NCBI GenBank assembly: GCA_001785675.1
Contig: MFUJ01000021.1
Location: 2,139-34,800 of the forward strand
Origin: Candidatus Nomurabacteria bacterium RIFCSPHIGHO2_12_FULL_37_29
GTDB lineage: Bacteria; Patescibacteriota; Minisyncoccia; Phycocordibacterales; UBA9973
DNA length: 32,662 nt
Direction of reading: 5' to 3'
In this document: piece after piece, positions 8,930-14,768 of the stretch
How the letters are laid out: each line of letters begins with the position of its first letter
How positions within the stretch are numbered: position 1 is the first letter of the stretch
Program-made: the position numbers and the translations under genes
Notes under the pieces: model-generated
The model's database searches: none
What the model saw: only the letters and a program-made list of their open reading frames with translations
Told to the model about the DNA's origin: nothing

Positions 8930-9361
8930 ATGAATAAAAATATATATATTGTGCTTTTTGTAGTAATTGTTCTGGGAATAGTTTTTTGGATGTATAGTTC
9001 TTCTCAAAAAGAAAAAACTTCTCCAACTAGTCCAGCGACAGTTGCAACGCTTTCTGTTGTTAGTGACACCTCTTCAGCTTCAGCCGTACTTTCTGGAGCG
9101 AAGACCGTTATTTGGCAAACAACAAATTATCCAACAGATGTTGGGGTTAATATAAATTTAATTAGAAAAATTTCAGACTCCCCAAATCAGTTTGTAATTG
9201 TACGAGCTATTACCACTGATACTCCAAATGACGGGCAAGAAACATGGATACCACAAGATGGTGAAAATACAAGTGACTTGTATGTTGAAGTAACATGCTT
9301 AAACACATACCAATTTACAGCAGGATGCAGTATATTTGATGGCGCAGTAAAAGTTAACTAA
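8930..9361 (+). CDS. Membrane-anchored extracellular protein with Kre9/KNH-like domain
   Basis: A 143-residue protein with an uncleaved-looking N-terminal helix (residues 5-22, IYIVLFVVIVLGIVFWMY), a Ser/Thr/Ala-rich linker (about 24-56), and a beta-rich outer domain. The pattern V-I-W-Q-T-T-N-Y, then V-N-I-N-L-I, then W-I-P-Q-D-G, then LYVEVTC resembles the Ig-like Kre9/KNH (Ser-Thr-rich anchored) domain; this is inference from pattern, not a search. Two Cys near the C-terminus (TCLNTYQFTAGC) could form a disulfide. A surface role is likely; the function is unknown. It is a single-gene unit with its own promoter, ending in the strong terminator before tuf. Confidence 0.6.
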   Translation: MNKNIYIVLFVVIVLGIVFWMYSSSQKEKTSPTSPATVATLSVVSDTSSASAVLSGAKTVIWQTTNYPTDVGVNINLIRKISDSPNQFVIVRAITTDTPNDGQETWIPQDGENTSDLYVEVTCLNTYQFTAGCSIFDGAVKVN

Positions 9362-9381
9362 TCTTTTTAATAAAAAGGAAA

Positions 9382-9424
9382 AAATAAAGAAAACGCAAGG
9401 ATAATCCTTGCGTTTTCTTTATTT
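9382..9424 (+). terminator. Perfect 21-bp terminator hairpin before tuf
   Basis: Left arm 9382-9402 and right arm 9404-9424 are exact reverse complements around a single central A. The centre reads GGATAATCC and the 3' side TTTTCTTTATTT. The tract is A-rich/T-rich on both sides, so it can work in both directions. Its last two bases are the first two of the tuf -35 TTGACA. The rplB terminator shares the core GGATAATC. Confidence 0.85.
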
Positions 9425-9450
9425 GACAATGTTTTTTAATTTGTTAGTAT
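9423..9450 (+). promoter_or_regulatory. Promoter of the tuf-rplB operon
   Basis: Consensus TTGACA (9423-9428), 16 bp, extended -10 TGtTAGTAT (9442-9450). The rpsS promoter has the same -35, the same 16-bp spacing and the same TTTGTTAGTATG core, so the two are probably co-regulated. Confidence 0.85.
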
Positions 9451-9456
9451 GTAAAT

Positions 9457-9482
9457 AACTGCACTTTTGGCAGTTTTTGTTT
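9457..9482 (+). promoter_or_regulatory. 5'-terminal hairpin and U-run in tuf leader
   Basis: AACTGC (9457-9462) pairs with GCAGTT (9470-9475) around a 7-nt loop, followed by TTTGTTT. The predicted transcription start (about 9457-9458) is the base of the stem. About 145 nt of leader follow before tuf, including a second hairpin TCCGCC-agtt-GGCGGA (9598-9613) 6 nt before the ATG, which could restrict ribosome access. Confidence 0.6.
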
Positions 9483-9619
9483 GCTTAATTCCGCCTTTTT
9501 TATGGTGGATCGCCGATCGGGCAATTATTATAAGTTTAATATCGTTAGTAGCTAAGCCCCAGTGACTGGTTCTCGTACACTGAGTTTTGGTTATTAATCC
9601 GCCAGTTGGCGGAAAAATT

Positions 9620-10813
9620 ATGGCAGAAGAATTTAAAAGAGACAGGCCGCACATTAATGTCGGCACGATTGGTCATGTTGACCATGGAAAGACCACTTTA
9701 ACCGCTGCAATCTTACATGTGCTTAACATGGCTGGAAAGCAGGTTCGGCTTCGAGGTGTTGATCAGATTGACAACGCTCCCGAAGAAAAAGCTCGCGGAA
9801 TTACCATTAACATTTCTCACAATGAGTATTCAACAGATGCCCGTCACTACGCGCACATTGATGCTCCCGGACACGCTGACTACATTAAAAACATGATTAC
9901 CGGGGCGGCGCAAATGGATGGCGCGGTACTCGTGGTTGCGGCGACTGACGGCGCTATGCCCCAAACTCGCGAACATGTTCTCCTTGCGAAGCAAGTTGGT
10001 GTGCCAAAAATAATTGTATTTTTAAACAAGTGTGACATGGTTGACGACAAAGACATGATTGACCTAGTAGAAGAAGAAATTCGCGAACTTTTGACCAAGC
10101 AAGGTTTTGACGGCGCGGGGGCTCCAGTTATTCGTGGTTCTGCATTAAAAGCCCTTGAATCAAAGTCAGTGGACGATGAATGGGCGAAGAAAGTTCTTGA
10201 GCTTGTGAATGCACTCGATACCTATATTCCAATTCCAGTTCGTGATACAGCCAAGCCTTTCTTAATGCCAGTCGAAGATATTTTCTCCATTGAAGGCCGA
10301 GGTACAGTTGTAACTGGTAAAATTGAAAGAGGAATAGTGAAAGTAGGAGAAGATGTAGAAATTGTTGGTATTAAACCTACGCAGAAATCAACAGTTACTG
10401 GTATTGAAATGTTTAATAAGAATCTTCAAGAAGGCATGGCTGGAGACAATGCTGGTATTCTTTTGCGTGGTCTTAAAAAAGAAGACATTACTCGCGGACA
10501 AGTTCTCTGCAAGCCAGGTACAACTACTCCGCATGATAATTTCACTGCTGAAATATATGTTTTGAAAAAAGAAGAAGGTGGACGACACACCCCTTTCTTT
10601 AAAGGATATAAACCCCAGTTCTATATTAGAACAACAGATGTAACGGGCGATGTCGCTCTTGCTGAAGGCGTAGAGATGGTGATGCCAGGAGACACAGTAA
10701 AAATTACGGTTAAATTAGTTACCCCAGTTGCATTGGAAGAAGCACAGAGATTCGCTATCCGTGAAGGTGGCAAGACTGTTGGTGCCGGGGTAGTAACAAA
10801 GATTCTTGCGTAA
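9620..10813 (+). CDS. tuf: Translation elongation factor Tu
   Basis: A 397-residue GTPase that delivers aminoacyl-tRNA. GHVDHGKT (18-25), DAPGH (81-85), NKCD (136-139) and the C-terminal [15 protein letters not shown] block are intact. The Cys common before P-G-H in G3 is Ala here. ATG 9620 gives the standard [11 protein letters not shown] start; an in-frame GTG at 9587 would read through the hairpin at 9598-9613 and is rejected. It heads tuf-rpsJ-rplC-rplD-rplW-rplB instead of following fusA. The long structured leader suggests regulation in the 5' UTR. Confidence 0.97.
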   Translation: MAEEFKRDRPHINVGTIGHVDHGKTTLTAAILHVLNMAGKQVRLRGVDQIDNAPEEKARGITINISHNEYSTDARHYAHIDAPGHADYIKNMITGAAQMDGAVLVVAATDGAMPQTREHVLLAKQVGVPKIIVFLNKCDMVDDKDMIDLVEEEIRELLTKQGFDGAGAPVIRGSALKALESKSVDDEWAKKVLELVNALDTYIPIPVRDTAKPFLMPVEDIFSIEGRGTVVTGKIERGIVKVGEDVEIVGIKPTQKSTVTGIEMFNKNLQEGMAGDNAGILLRGLKKEDITRGQVLCKPGTTTPHDNFTAEIYVLKKEEGGRHTPFFKGYKPQFYIRTTDVTGDVALAEGVEMVMPGDTVKITVKLVTPVALEEAQRFAIREGGKTVGAGVVTKILA

Positions 10814-10828
10814 ATAAAGTTTAATTTC

Positions 10829-11272
10829 ATGGTAACCAAAGAAGTAAAAATAAAAAAACCGAAAACCTCAACCAAGGTTGGTGCGAGGACGTTGAAAGTA
10901 TCTGTTAAAAAAGAAAAAAAGATTACTCACGCAGTGTCTCCTCTTCGCACAGAGGGTGGAGATGGCAAAGTGGTGCTTCGTATCAGGGTTCGTGCTTACG
11001 AGAGCAAGATCCTGGATGCTTCAGTTAAGCAGATTATGGATACTGCTACTAGGTATGATGCGAATATTGTCGGGCCAGTGCCATTACCTACTGAAATTAA
11101 AAAATATACAGTCAATCGTTCTCCTTTTATTTATAAAAACACACGAGAACAATTTGAAATTCGTGTACATAAAAGATTGATTGATATCGTAAATCCAAAC
11201 ACAAAAATCATAGAAGCCCTCACCAATTTATCGCTCCCTTCCGGGGTGGATATTGATGTGAAAATGCTCTAA
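10829..11272 (+). CDS. rpsJ: 30S ribosomal protein uS10 with basic N-terminal extension
   Basis: A 147-residue protein. From about residue 47 it matches uS10: VVLRIRVRAYESKILD, GPVPLPTEI, then TREQFEIRVHKRLIDIV. The first 46 residues are an added Lys/Thr-rich tail (MVTKEVKIKKPKTSTKV...), absent from the 102-105-residue family norm. The alternative start ATG 10964 (MAKWCF) is out of frame, and no internal Met removes the tail cleanly. S10 sits in the 30S head and in other bacteria also takes part in antitermination with NusB. It lies 15 nt after tuf. Confidence 0.93.
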   Translation: MVTKEVKIKKPKTSTKVGARTLKVSVKKEKKITHAVSPLRTEGGDGKVVLRIRVRAYESKILDASVKQIMDTATRYDANIVGPVPLPTEIKKYTVNRSPFIYKNTREQFEIRVHKRLIDIVNPNTKIIEALTNLSLPSGVDIDVKML

Positions 11273-11308
11273 GTTTAGATCACAGGTCTGACCTGCGGAA
11301 CACAAGTT

Positions 11309-11923
11309 ATGAAATTCATTTTAGCAACAAAAGAAAATATGACAGAGTACTTTTCCGAGGAAGGAAACGTTGTCCCAGTAACGATACTCTCTGCAGGACC
11401 TGTAACTGTGACCCGAATTTTTTCCAAGGAGCAAGACGGCTACAATTCTGTGCAGGTTGGTTTTAGAACACAAAAGAAAGAAAGAATTAGCAAGTCTCGC
11501 ATTGGTACTATGGGTGGCGGACTTTATAAAAATCTTAAAGAGTTCAGACTGAAACCAAATGATACGAGTGATGTTAAGGTCGGTGACAGTATTGATGTCT
11601 CGATTTTTTCTCCAGGTGACCGCCTTGTTGTTTCAAGCATATCTAAGGGTAAAGGCTTTCAGGGTGTTGTAAAGCGCCATGGTTTTCATGGTGGTCCTCG
11701 TACTCATGGTCAAAAGCATTCAGAAAGAGAAGGAGGTAGTATCGGAGGAGGTTTACGAACTCATGTTCCCAAAGGTATGAGAATGGCAGGCCGAATGGGA
11801 GGAGATCGTATTACGCAGAAGAATTTAGAAGTTGTTTCTATAGATAAAGAAAATAATTTAATGCTTGTAAAAGGAGCAATAACCGGTAAGCGTGGAAGTT
11901 TGGTTGAGGTTGTTAGTAGATAG
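11309..11923 (+). CDS. rplC: 50S ribosomal protein uL3
   Basis: A 204-residue early-assembly 23S rRNA-binding protein. MTEYFSEEGNVVPVTIL near the N-terminus, GKGFQGVVKRHGFHGG (the loop reaching toward the peptidyl transferase centre) and PKGMRMAGRMGG match uL3. The Gln of GFQG, methylated in some bacteria, is present. A short palindrome CAGGTCtGACCTG in the 36-nt gap after rpsJ is the only notable intergenic structure. Confidence 0.96.
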   Translation: MKFILATKENMTEYFSEEGNVVPVTILSAGPVTVTRIFSKEQDGYNSVQVGFRTQKKERISKSRIGTMGGGLYKNLKEFRLKPNDTSDVKVGDSIDVSIFSPGDRLVVSSISKGKGFQGVVKRHGFHGGPRTHGQKHSEREGGSIGGGLRTHVPKGMRMAGRMGGDRITQKNLEVVSIDKENNLMLVKGAITGKRGSLVEVVSR

Positions 11924-11959
11924 ATAGAATCCAAGGCCCTATCTCAAGGAAATAAAATC

Positions 11960-12619
11960 ATGGAAGCAAAAATATACAATCAAAAAGGAGCGCAGGTAGG
12001 AACAATAAATCTTCCAGTGAAAGTTTTTGGGGCTTCGTGGAGGAGCGATTTAGTGCATCAAGTCGTGGAAGGAATGCGTAGCAACAAACGTGCTGGCACA
12101 GCGGATACTAAAGATCGTGGGGAAGTTCGTGGTGGAGGCAAGAAGCCTTGGAAACAGAAAGGTACAGGACGAGCGAGGCATGGTTCTTCCAGAAGTCCGA
12201 TCTGGGTAGGTGGAGGCGTGACCCATGGTCCGCTAGCAGAAAAGAATTACAAAAGAAAAATTTCCAAGAAAATGCGCGCGCAAGCTTTATTCTCGGTACT
12301 TTCCAGAAAGCTAAAAGATAATGAAATACTTTTTATTGATTCACTTGCAATGTCTGGAATAAAGACGAAGCTGGCGATAGATGTGATGAAAAATTTGGCA
12401 AAAGTTTCCGGGTTTAAACCAATTGCGGATTCCAAAAAGCCTAAAGTTCTAACTGCCCTTTTTGCAAGGAATGAAAAAACAGAAAAAAGCTTTAGAAATT
12501 TACCACAATTGGAAATAGTGTTTTTAAAAAATTTAAATCCACTAGATGTTTTAAATTATCAATATCTTTTGATAGAAAATCCGGTCGAAAGCACAAAATT
12601 TTTAGAATCTCGTGGATAG
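11960..12619 (+). CDS. rplD: 50S ribosomal protein uL4
   Basis: A 219-residue protein. The N-terminal strand, the exit-tunnel loop (RGGGKKPWKQKGTGRARHGS, about 57-76) and the following SPIWVGGGVTHGP are conserved uL4 features. The Arg of GRARHGS lines the tunnel constriction. In other bacteria L4 can repress its own operon; nothing here proves that. It lies 36 nt after rplC and 9 nt before rplW. Confidence 0.96.
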   Translation: MEAKIYNQKGAQVGTINLPVKVFGASWRSDLVHQVVEGMRSNKRAGTADTKDRGEVRGGGKKPWKQKGTGRARHGSSRSPIWVGGGVTHGPLAEKNYKRKISKKMRAQALFSVLSRKLKDNEILFIDSLAMSGIKTKLAIDVMKNLAKVSGFKPIADSKKPKVLTALFARNEKTEKSFRNLPQLEIVFLKNLNPLDVLNYQYLLIENPVESTKFLESRG

Positions 12620-12628
12620 CAAAACATC

Positions 12629-12898
12629 ATGACAACAATTATTAACAACCCAAGAATTACCGAAAAAGCCTCTAATGCTGCCGAGCAAAATGTATATACT
12701 TTTGATATTTCATCCTTGGCGAATAAGACAGAAATCAAGAAAGCTATTTTTGTTCTCTATAAAGTAAAACCAGTAAAAGTGAATGTTTTATCAGTGCCGA
12801 AGAAAAACATAATGTCAAAAGGTAAAGCTGGAGTAAAAGGGGGAGGCAGAAAAGCCCTTGTGTATTTAAAAAAAGGAGATAAGATAGAATTTATTTAA
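12629..12898 (+). CDS. rplW: 50S ribosomal protein uL23
   Basis: An 89-residue protein. INNPRITEKASNAAEQNVYTF followed by NKTEIKKAIFVLYKVKPVKVNV matches uL23. It lies at the tunnel exit, where signal recognition particle and trigger factor dock. Its TAA overlaps the rplB ATG by one base (TAATG at 12896-12900), indicating coupled translation. Confidence 0.95.
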   Translation: MTTIINNPRITEKASNAAEQNVYTFDISSLANKTEIKKAIFVLYKVKPVKVNVLSVPKKNIMSKGKAGVKGGGRKALVYLKKGDKIEFI

Positions 12899-13737
12899 TG
12901 AAAACATATAAACCAACAAGTAAATCACGAAGACAGATGACCAATGTATCTTACAGAGGAATTTTGACCGAGTCACAACCGACCAAGTCTCTGACTCATG
13001 GCTTCAGACGTTCTGTTGGGCGCAACAGTCAGGGGCGTATCACTATGCGACACAAAGGCGCAGGGCATAAACGCCTGTATCGTGATGTGGATTTTTTATA
13101 TAACAAGAAAGAAATTCCGGCGAAAATAAAATCCATTGAATATGATCCAAATCGAAGTGCATTTATCGGACTCGCTGTTTACAAAGATGGAGAAAAAAGA
13201 TATGTGGTATTACCAAAGTCTGTAAAAAGAGGAAGCTCATTTGTCGTTTCAGAAAAAGCATCACTTGAAGTTGGCAATAGACTTCCTCTTAAAAATATTC
13301 CTGTTGGAACTTTTGTTTATAATATTGAAATAAAACCCTATGGTGGCGCGAAGATTGCTCGTTCGGCGGGGATCTTCGCGCAAGTGGTAGCAAATGCTGA
13401 TAGGTACACAAATATTAAAATGCCTTCAACCGAAATTAGAAAAATAAATGAAAACTGTTGGGCATCTATCGGTACTGTTTCGAACGAAGAACATCATTTG
13501 GAAAATTATGGCAAAGCCGGACGGTCTCGTTGGAAAGGTATTCGTCCGACAGTCCGCGGTACTGCCATGAATCCGGTAGACCATCCATACGGAGGTGGAG
13601 AAGGCAGACAAGGCCGTGGGACTAAACGTCCAAAGACCATGTGGGGAAAAGTTACCGGTGGACGTAAAACACGTGGTCCAAAAAAATACTCAAATGTTTT
13701 TATAGTTTCTCGCAGGAAAACTGGGAAGAATAAATAA
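12898..13737 (+). CDS. rplB: 50S ribosomal protein uL2
   Basis: A 279-residue protein needed for peptidyl transfer and subunit joining. MKTYKPTSKSRRQM, GRNSQGRITMRHKGAGHKR, NPVDHPYGGGEGR (containing the conserved His of the PTC-proximal loop) and KTRGPKKYSN are all intact. It is the last gene of its transcript: a 12-bp terminator follows at once. In most bacteria rpsS comes next without a break; here 680 nt of non-ribosomal sequence intervene. Confidence 0.97.
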   Translation: MKTYKPTSKSRRQMTNVSYRGILTESQPTKSLTHGFRRSVGRNSQGRITMRHKGAGHKRLYRDVDFLYNKKEIPAKIKSIEYDPNRSAFIGLAVYKDGEKRYVVLPKSVKRGSSFVVSEKASLEVGNRLPLKNIPVGTFVYNIEIKPYGGAKIARSAGIFAQVVANADRYTNIKMPSTEIRKINENCWASIGTVSNEEHHLENYGKAGRSRWKGIRPTVRGTAMNPVDHPYGGGEGRQGRGTKRPKTMWGKVTGGRKTRGPKKYSNVFIVSRRKTGKNK

Positions 13738-13773
13738 AAAAATTACAAAGGATAATCTTTTGTAATTTTTGTT
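13738..13773 (+). terminator. Terminator of the tuf-rplB operon
   Basis: AAAAATTACAAA (13738-13749) pairs with TTTGTAATTTTT (13759-13770), followed by GTT. The stem begins directly after the rplB stop. The loop region is GGATAATCT, nearly the same as in the terminator before tuf. Confidence 0.8.
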
Positions 13774-13807
13774 ATTCACATTTTATTATTGTGTTGTTTT
13801 TTATATA

Positions 13808-13816
13808 TGTTATATA
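13808..13816 (+). promoter_or_regulatory. Extended -10 for the small-ORF transcript
   Basis: TGtTATATA within a run of alternating T/A; the shifted TATAAG (13817-13822) is an alternative that pairs with TTGTTT (13794-13799) at 17 bp. Either predicts a start about 13823-13829, just before the AAGGAGGTG ribosome-binding site. Confidence 0.45.
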
Positions 13817-13835
13817 TATAAGTGAAGGAGGTGTA

Positions 13836-13949
13836 ATGGTAAAAACACACCATTACCACAAGAACAGATTCAGCCGACGAGTACGGCTGAAGGCTGGTCA
13901 TCGTTCCGACCGACGAGCAATTCGTCGTTTGGAAAAAAAGAAGAGTTAG
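13836..13949 (+). CDS. 37-residue arginine-rich small protein (possible)
   Basis: ATG to TAG, 37 codons, preceded by AAGGAGGTG (13825-13833), the longest match to the 16S anti-Shine-Dalgarno in the window. The peptide begins MVKTHHYHKNRFSRR and ends RRLEKKKS: about 10 Arg, 6 Lys and 4 His, and no acidic patch. Composition and position between rplB and rpsS suggest an RNA- or ribosome-binding protein, but it matches none of bL34, bL35, bL36, bS21, bS22 or bTHX by eye. Caution: the same bases form perfect hairpins (GTAATGG/CCATTAC 13833-13856 covering the ATG; TTCAGCCG/CGGCTGAA 13869-13891; CGACGA/TCGTCG 13911-13927), so this may be a structured RNA, or both. Confidence 0.45.
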   Translation: MVKTHHYHKNRFSRRVRLKAGHRSDRRAIRRLEKKKS

Positions 13950-14087
13950 CGTCTGGTCTCATCCTGGGGGGTGTGCGATTCTGCATGCTCCCCATTCCTA
14001 TTTTCTACTCAAAAGTTTTAACAGTTTAGAAATAAGCGACTCATTTCCTGCCATTTACTTGGCCCGCCCATCTAGGAAGCCGCTCAC
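13950..14087 (+). other. Hairpin-rich noncoding stretch after the small ORF
   Basis: No gene is seen. An 11-bp hairpin with wobble pairs joins 13966-13976 (GGGGGGTGTGC) to 13983-13993 (GCATGCTCCCC). A second, CTATTTTCTA (13998-14007), pairs with TAGAAATAAG (14027-14036) with one bulge. It appears to be the 3' part of the transcript ending at the 14088-14115 terminator. It does not contain the conserved sequences I know for RNase P RNA, tmRNA or SRP RNA. Confidence 0.5.
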
Positions 14088-14115
14088 AATACACAGAAAT
14101 GCTCTGTGTATTTTT
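14088..14115 (+). terminator. Intrinsic terminator of the small-ORF transcript
   Basis: AATACACAGA (14088-14097) pairs perfectly over 10 bp with TCTGTGTATT (14103-14112), with a 5-nt loop and a T run to 14115. It closes a unit of about 290 nt. The next promoter's -35 starts two bases later. Confidence 0.85.
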
Positions 14116-14116
14116 G

Positions 14117-14144
14117 TTGCTTTATTTTACGTATATGGTATATT
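14117..14144 (+). promoter_or_regulatory. Promoter of candidate small RNA upstream of rpsS
   Basis: TTGCTT (14117-14122), 16 bp, extended -10 TGgTATATT (14136-14144); the start is expected near 14151. It sits directly behind one terminator and ahead of a structured region that ends in another. Confidence 0.55.
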
Positions 14145-14150
14145 ACTAAA

Positions 14151-14258
14151 TGAATGGGTTCATCTCATATCTCAGTTTTTAACTCGCGAAGTTCAGGCAA
14201 ACTACTTCGTGAGTCTTAGGGGCTCGCTTGCAATCGAACGCAGGTGGCCCCTTTTTTT
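14151..14258 (+). ncRNA. Candidate small structured RNA, about 108 nt
   Basis: Between a promoter (14117-14144) and a T7 tract (14252-14258) lie two strong hairpins. One is ACTCGCGAAGT (14182-14192) with ACTTCGTGAGT (14204-14214), 11 bp with one G-U. The other is a terminator stem, GGGGC/GCCCC (14219-14223, 14247-14251) plus CTTGC/GCAGG (14227-14231, 14240-14244). The loop of the latter, AATCGAAC, is the exact complement of the GTTCGATT type of tRNA T loop, possibly by chance. An open frame crosses the region but has no ribosome-binding site and no protein-like composition. I cannot assign an RNA family; it lacks the SRP RNA tetraloop region. Confidence 0.5.
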
Positions 14259-14274
14259 GCCCAAATTCATTCGG

Positions 14275-14302
14275 TTGACATTTTACTCTTATTTGTTAGT
14301 AT
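14275..14302 (+). promoter_or_regulatory. Promoter of the rpsS operon
   Basis: TTGACA (14275-14280), 16 bp, extended -10 TGtTAGTAT (14294-14302). It is nearly identical in layout to the tuf promoter. Its presence means the second half of the S10 cluster is transcribed on its own. Confidence 0.85.
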
Positions 14303-14308
14303 GAAAAT

Positions 14309-14332
14309 AAGCTCGTTAGGAGCTTTTTGTTT
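14309..14332 (+). promoter_or_regulatory. 5'-terminal hairpin and U-run in rpsS leader
   Basis: AAGCTC (14309-14314) pairs with GAGCTT (14320-14325) around GTTAG, then TTTGTTT. It lies at the predicted transcription start, as in tuf. The primary sequences of the stems differ (AACTGC against AAGCTC) while the pairing is kept, which argues for selection on structure. Confidence 0.6.
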
Positions 14333-14408
14333 ACCCCCACACTTATATTAAAGATGTGCCTTAGGCACAGAGAGGGTACTCAAATATCTTTAATATAAGT
14401 GTGGGGGT
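14333..14408 (+). repeat. 23-bp perfect inverted repeat directly before rpsS
   Basis: Arms 14333-14355 and 14386-14408 are exact reverse complements (ACCCCCACAC at the outer end, AAAGAT at the inner). The 30-nt loop contains a nested hairpin GTGCC-tta-GGCAC (14356-14368). The right arm ends 10 nt before the rpsS ATG and would hold the G-rich GTGGGGGT in a duplex. It could be a translational control hairpin, a processing site for a double-strand ribonuclease, or a small mobile palindrome. Confidence 0.85.
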
Positions 14409-14418
14409 TCATTTAATC

Positions 14419-14766
14419 ATGACTCGATCAATTAAAAAAGGTATATACGTAGATGAGGGGCTATTAAAAAAGATTGCTGGTAAAAACCCGCTCCAGACGG
14501 AAGTGGTGAAGACTTGGAAGCGCGCTTGTGTTATTTCTCCAGAGATGCTTGGTTTCACCTTCGGTGTTTATAATGGGAAAGTTCATGTGGATGTTCTCGT
14601 TACTGAAGATATGGTTGGTCATCGATTAGGAGAATTTTCTCCGACCAAGAAATTTATTAAACATGGCGGAAAAATGCAGAAAGAACTAGAGCAGAAGAAA
14701 AAAGAAGCCGAGATAACTCAAGCCAAATCAGCTACAGCGGCGGCTGATGATGCGAAGAAAAAATAA
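14419..14766 (+). CDS. rpsS: 30S ribosomal protein uS19
   Basis: A 115-residue protein. MTRSIKKGIYVDEGLLKKI, the VHVDVLVTEDMVGHRLGEF block and SPTKKFIKHGG match uS19, which contacts S13 and the A-site finger in the 30S head. The last 30 residues, Lys/Glu/Ala-rich, extend past the usual 92 or so. ATG 14419 gives the family N-terminus; the GTG at 14401 lies inside the inverted repeat. It is the first gene of a nine-gene ribosomal transcript. Confidence 0.96.
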   Translation: MTRSIKKGIYVDEGLLKKIAGKNPLQTEVVKTWKRACVISPEMLGFTFGVYNGKVHVDVLVTEDMVGHRLGEFSPTKKFIKHGGKMQKELEQKKKEAEITQAKSATAAADDAKKK

Positions 14767-14768
14767 TC

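Noticed and set aside
13823-14115. RNase P RNA, tmRNA or SRP RNA between rplB and rpsS
   Set aside because: The length and folding are suggestive, but the conserved GAGGAAAGTCC, the tRNA-like CCA end, and the SRP GGAAG-AGCAG region are all absent.
14219-14251. GTTCGATT on the minus strand suggesting a tRNA gene
   Set aside because: The T stem closes only with an 8-nt loop and a mismatch in that orientation, and no other tRNA arms fit. The plus-strand terminator explains the pairing better.
14059-14304. 81-codon plus-strand ORF
   Set aside because: It crosses a terminator, a promoter, a second terminator and the rpsS -35, and has no ribosome-binding site.
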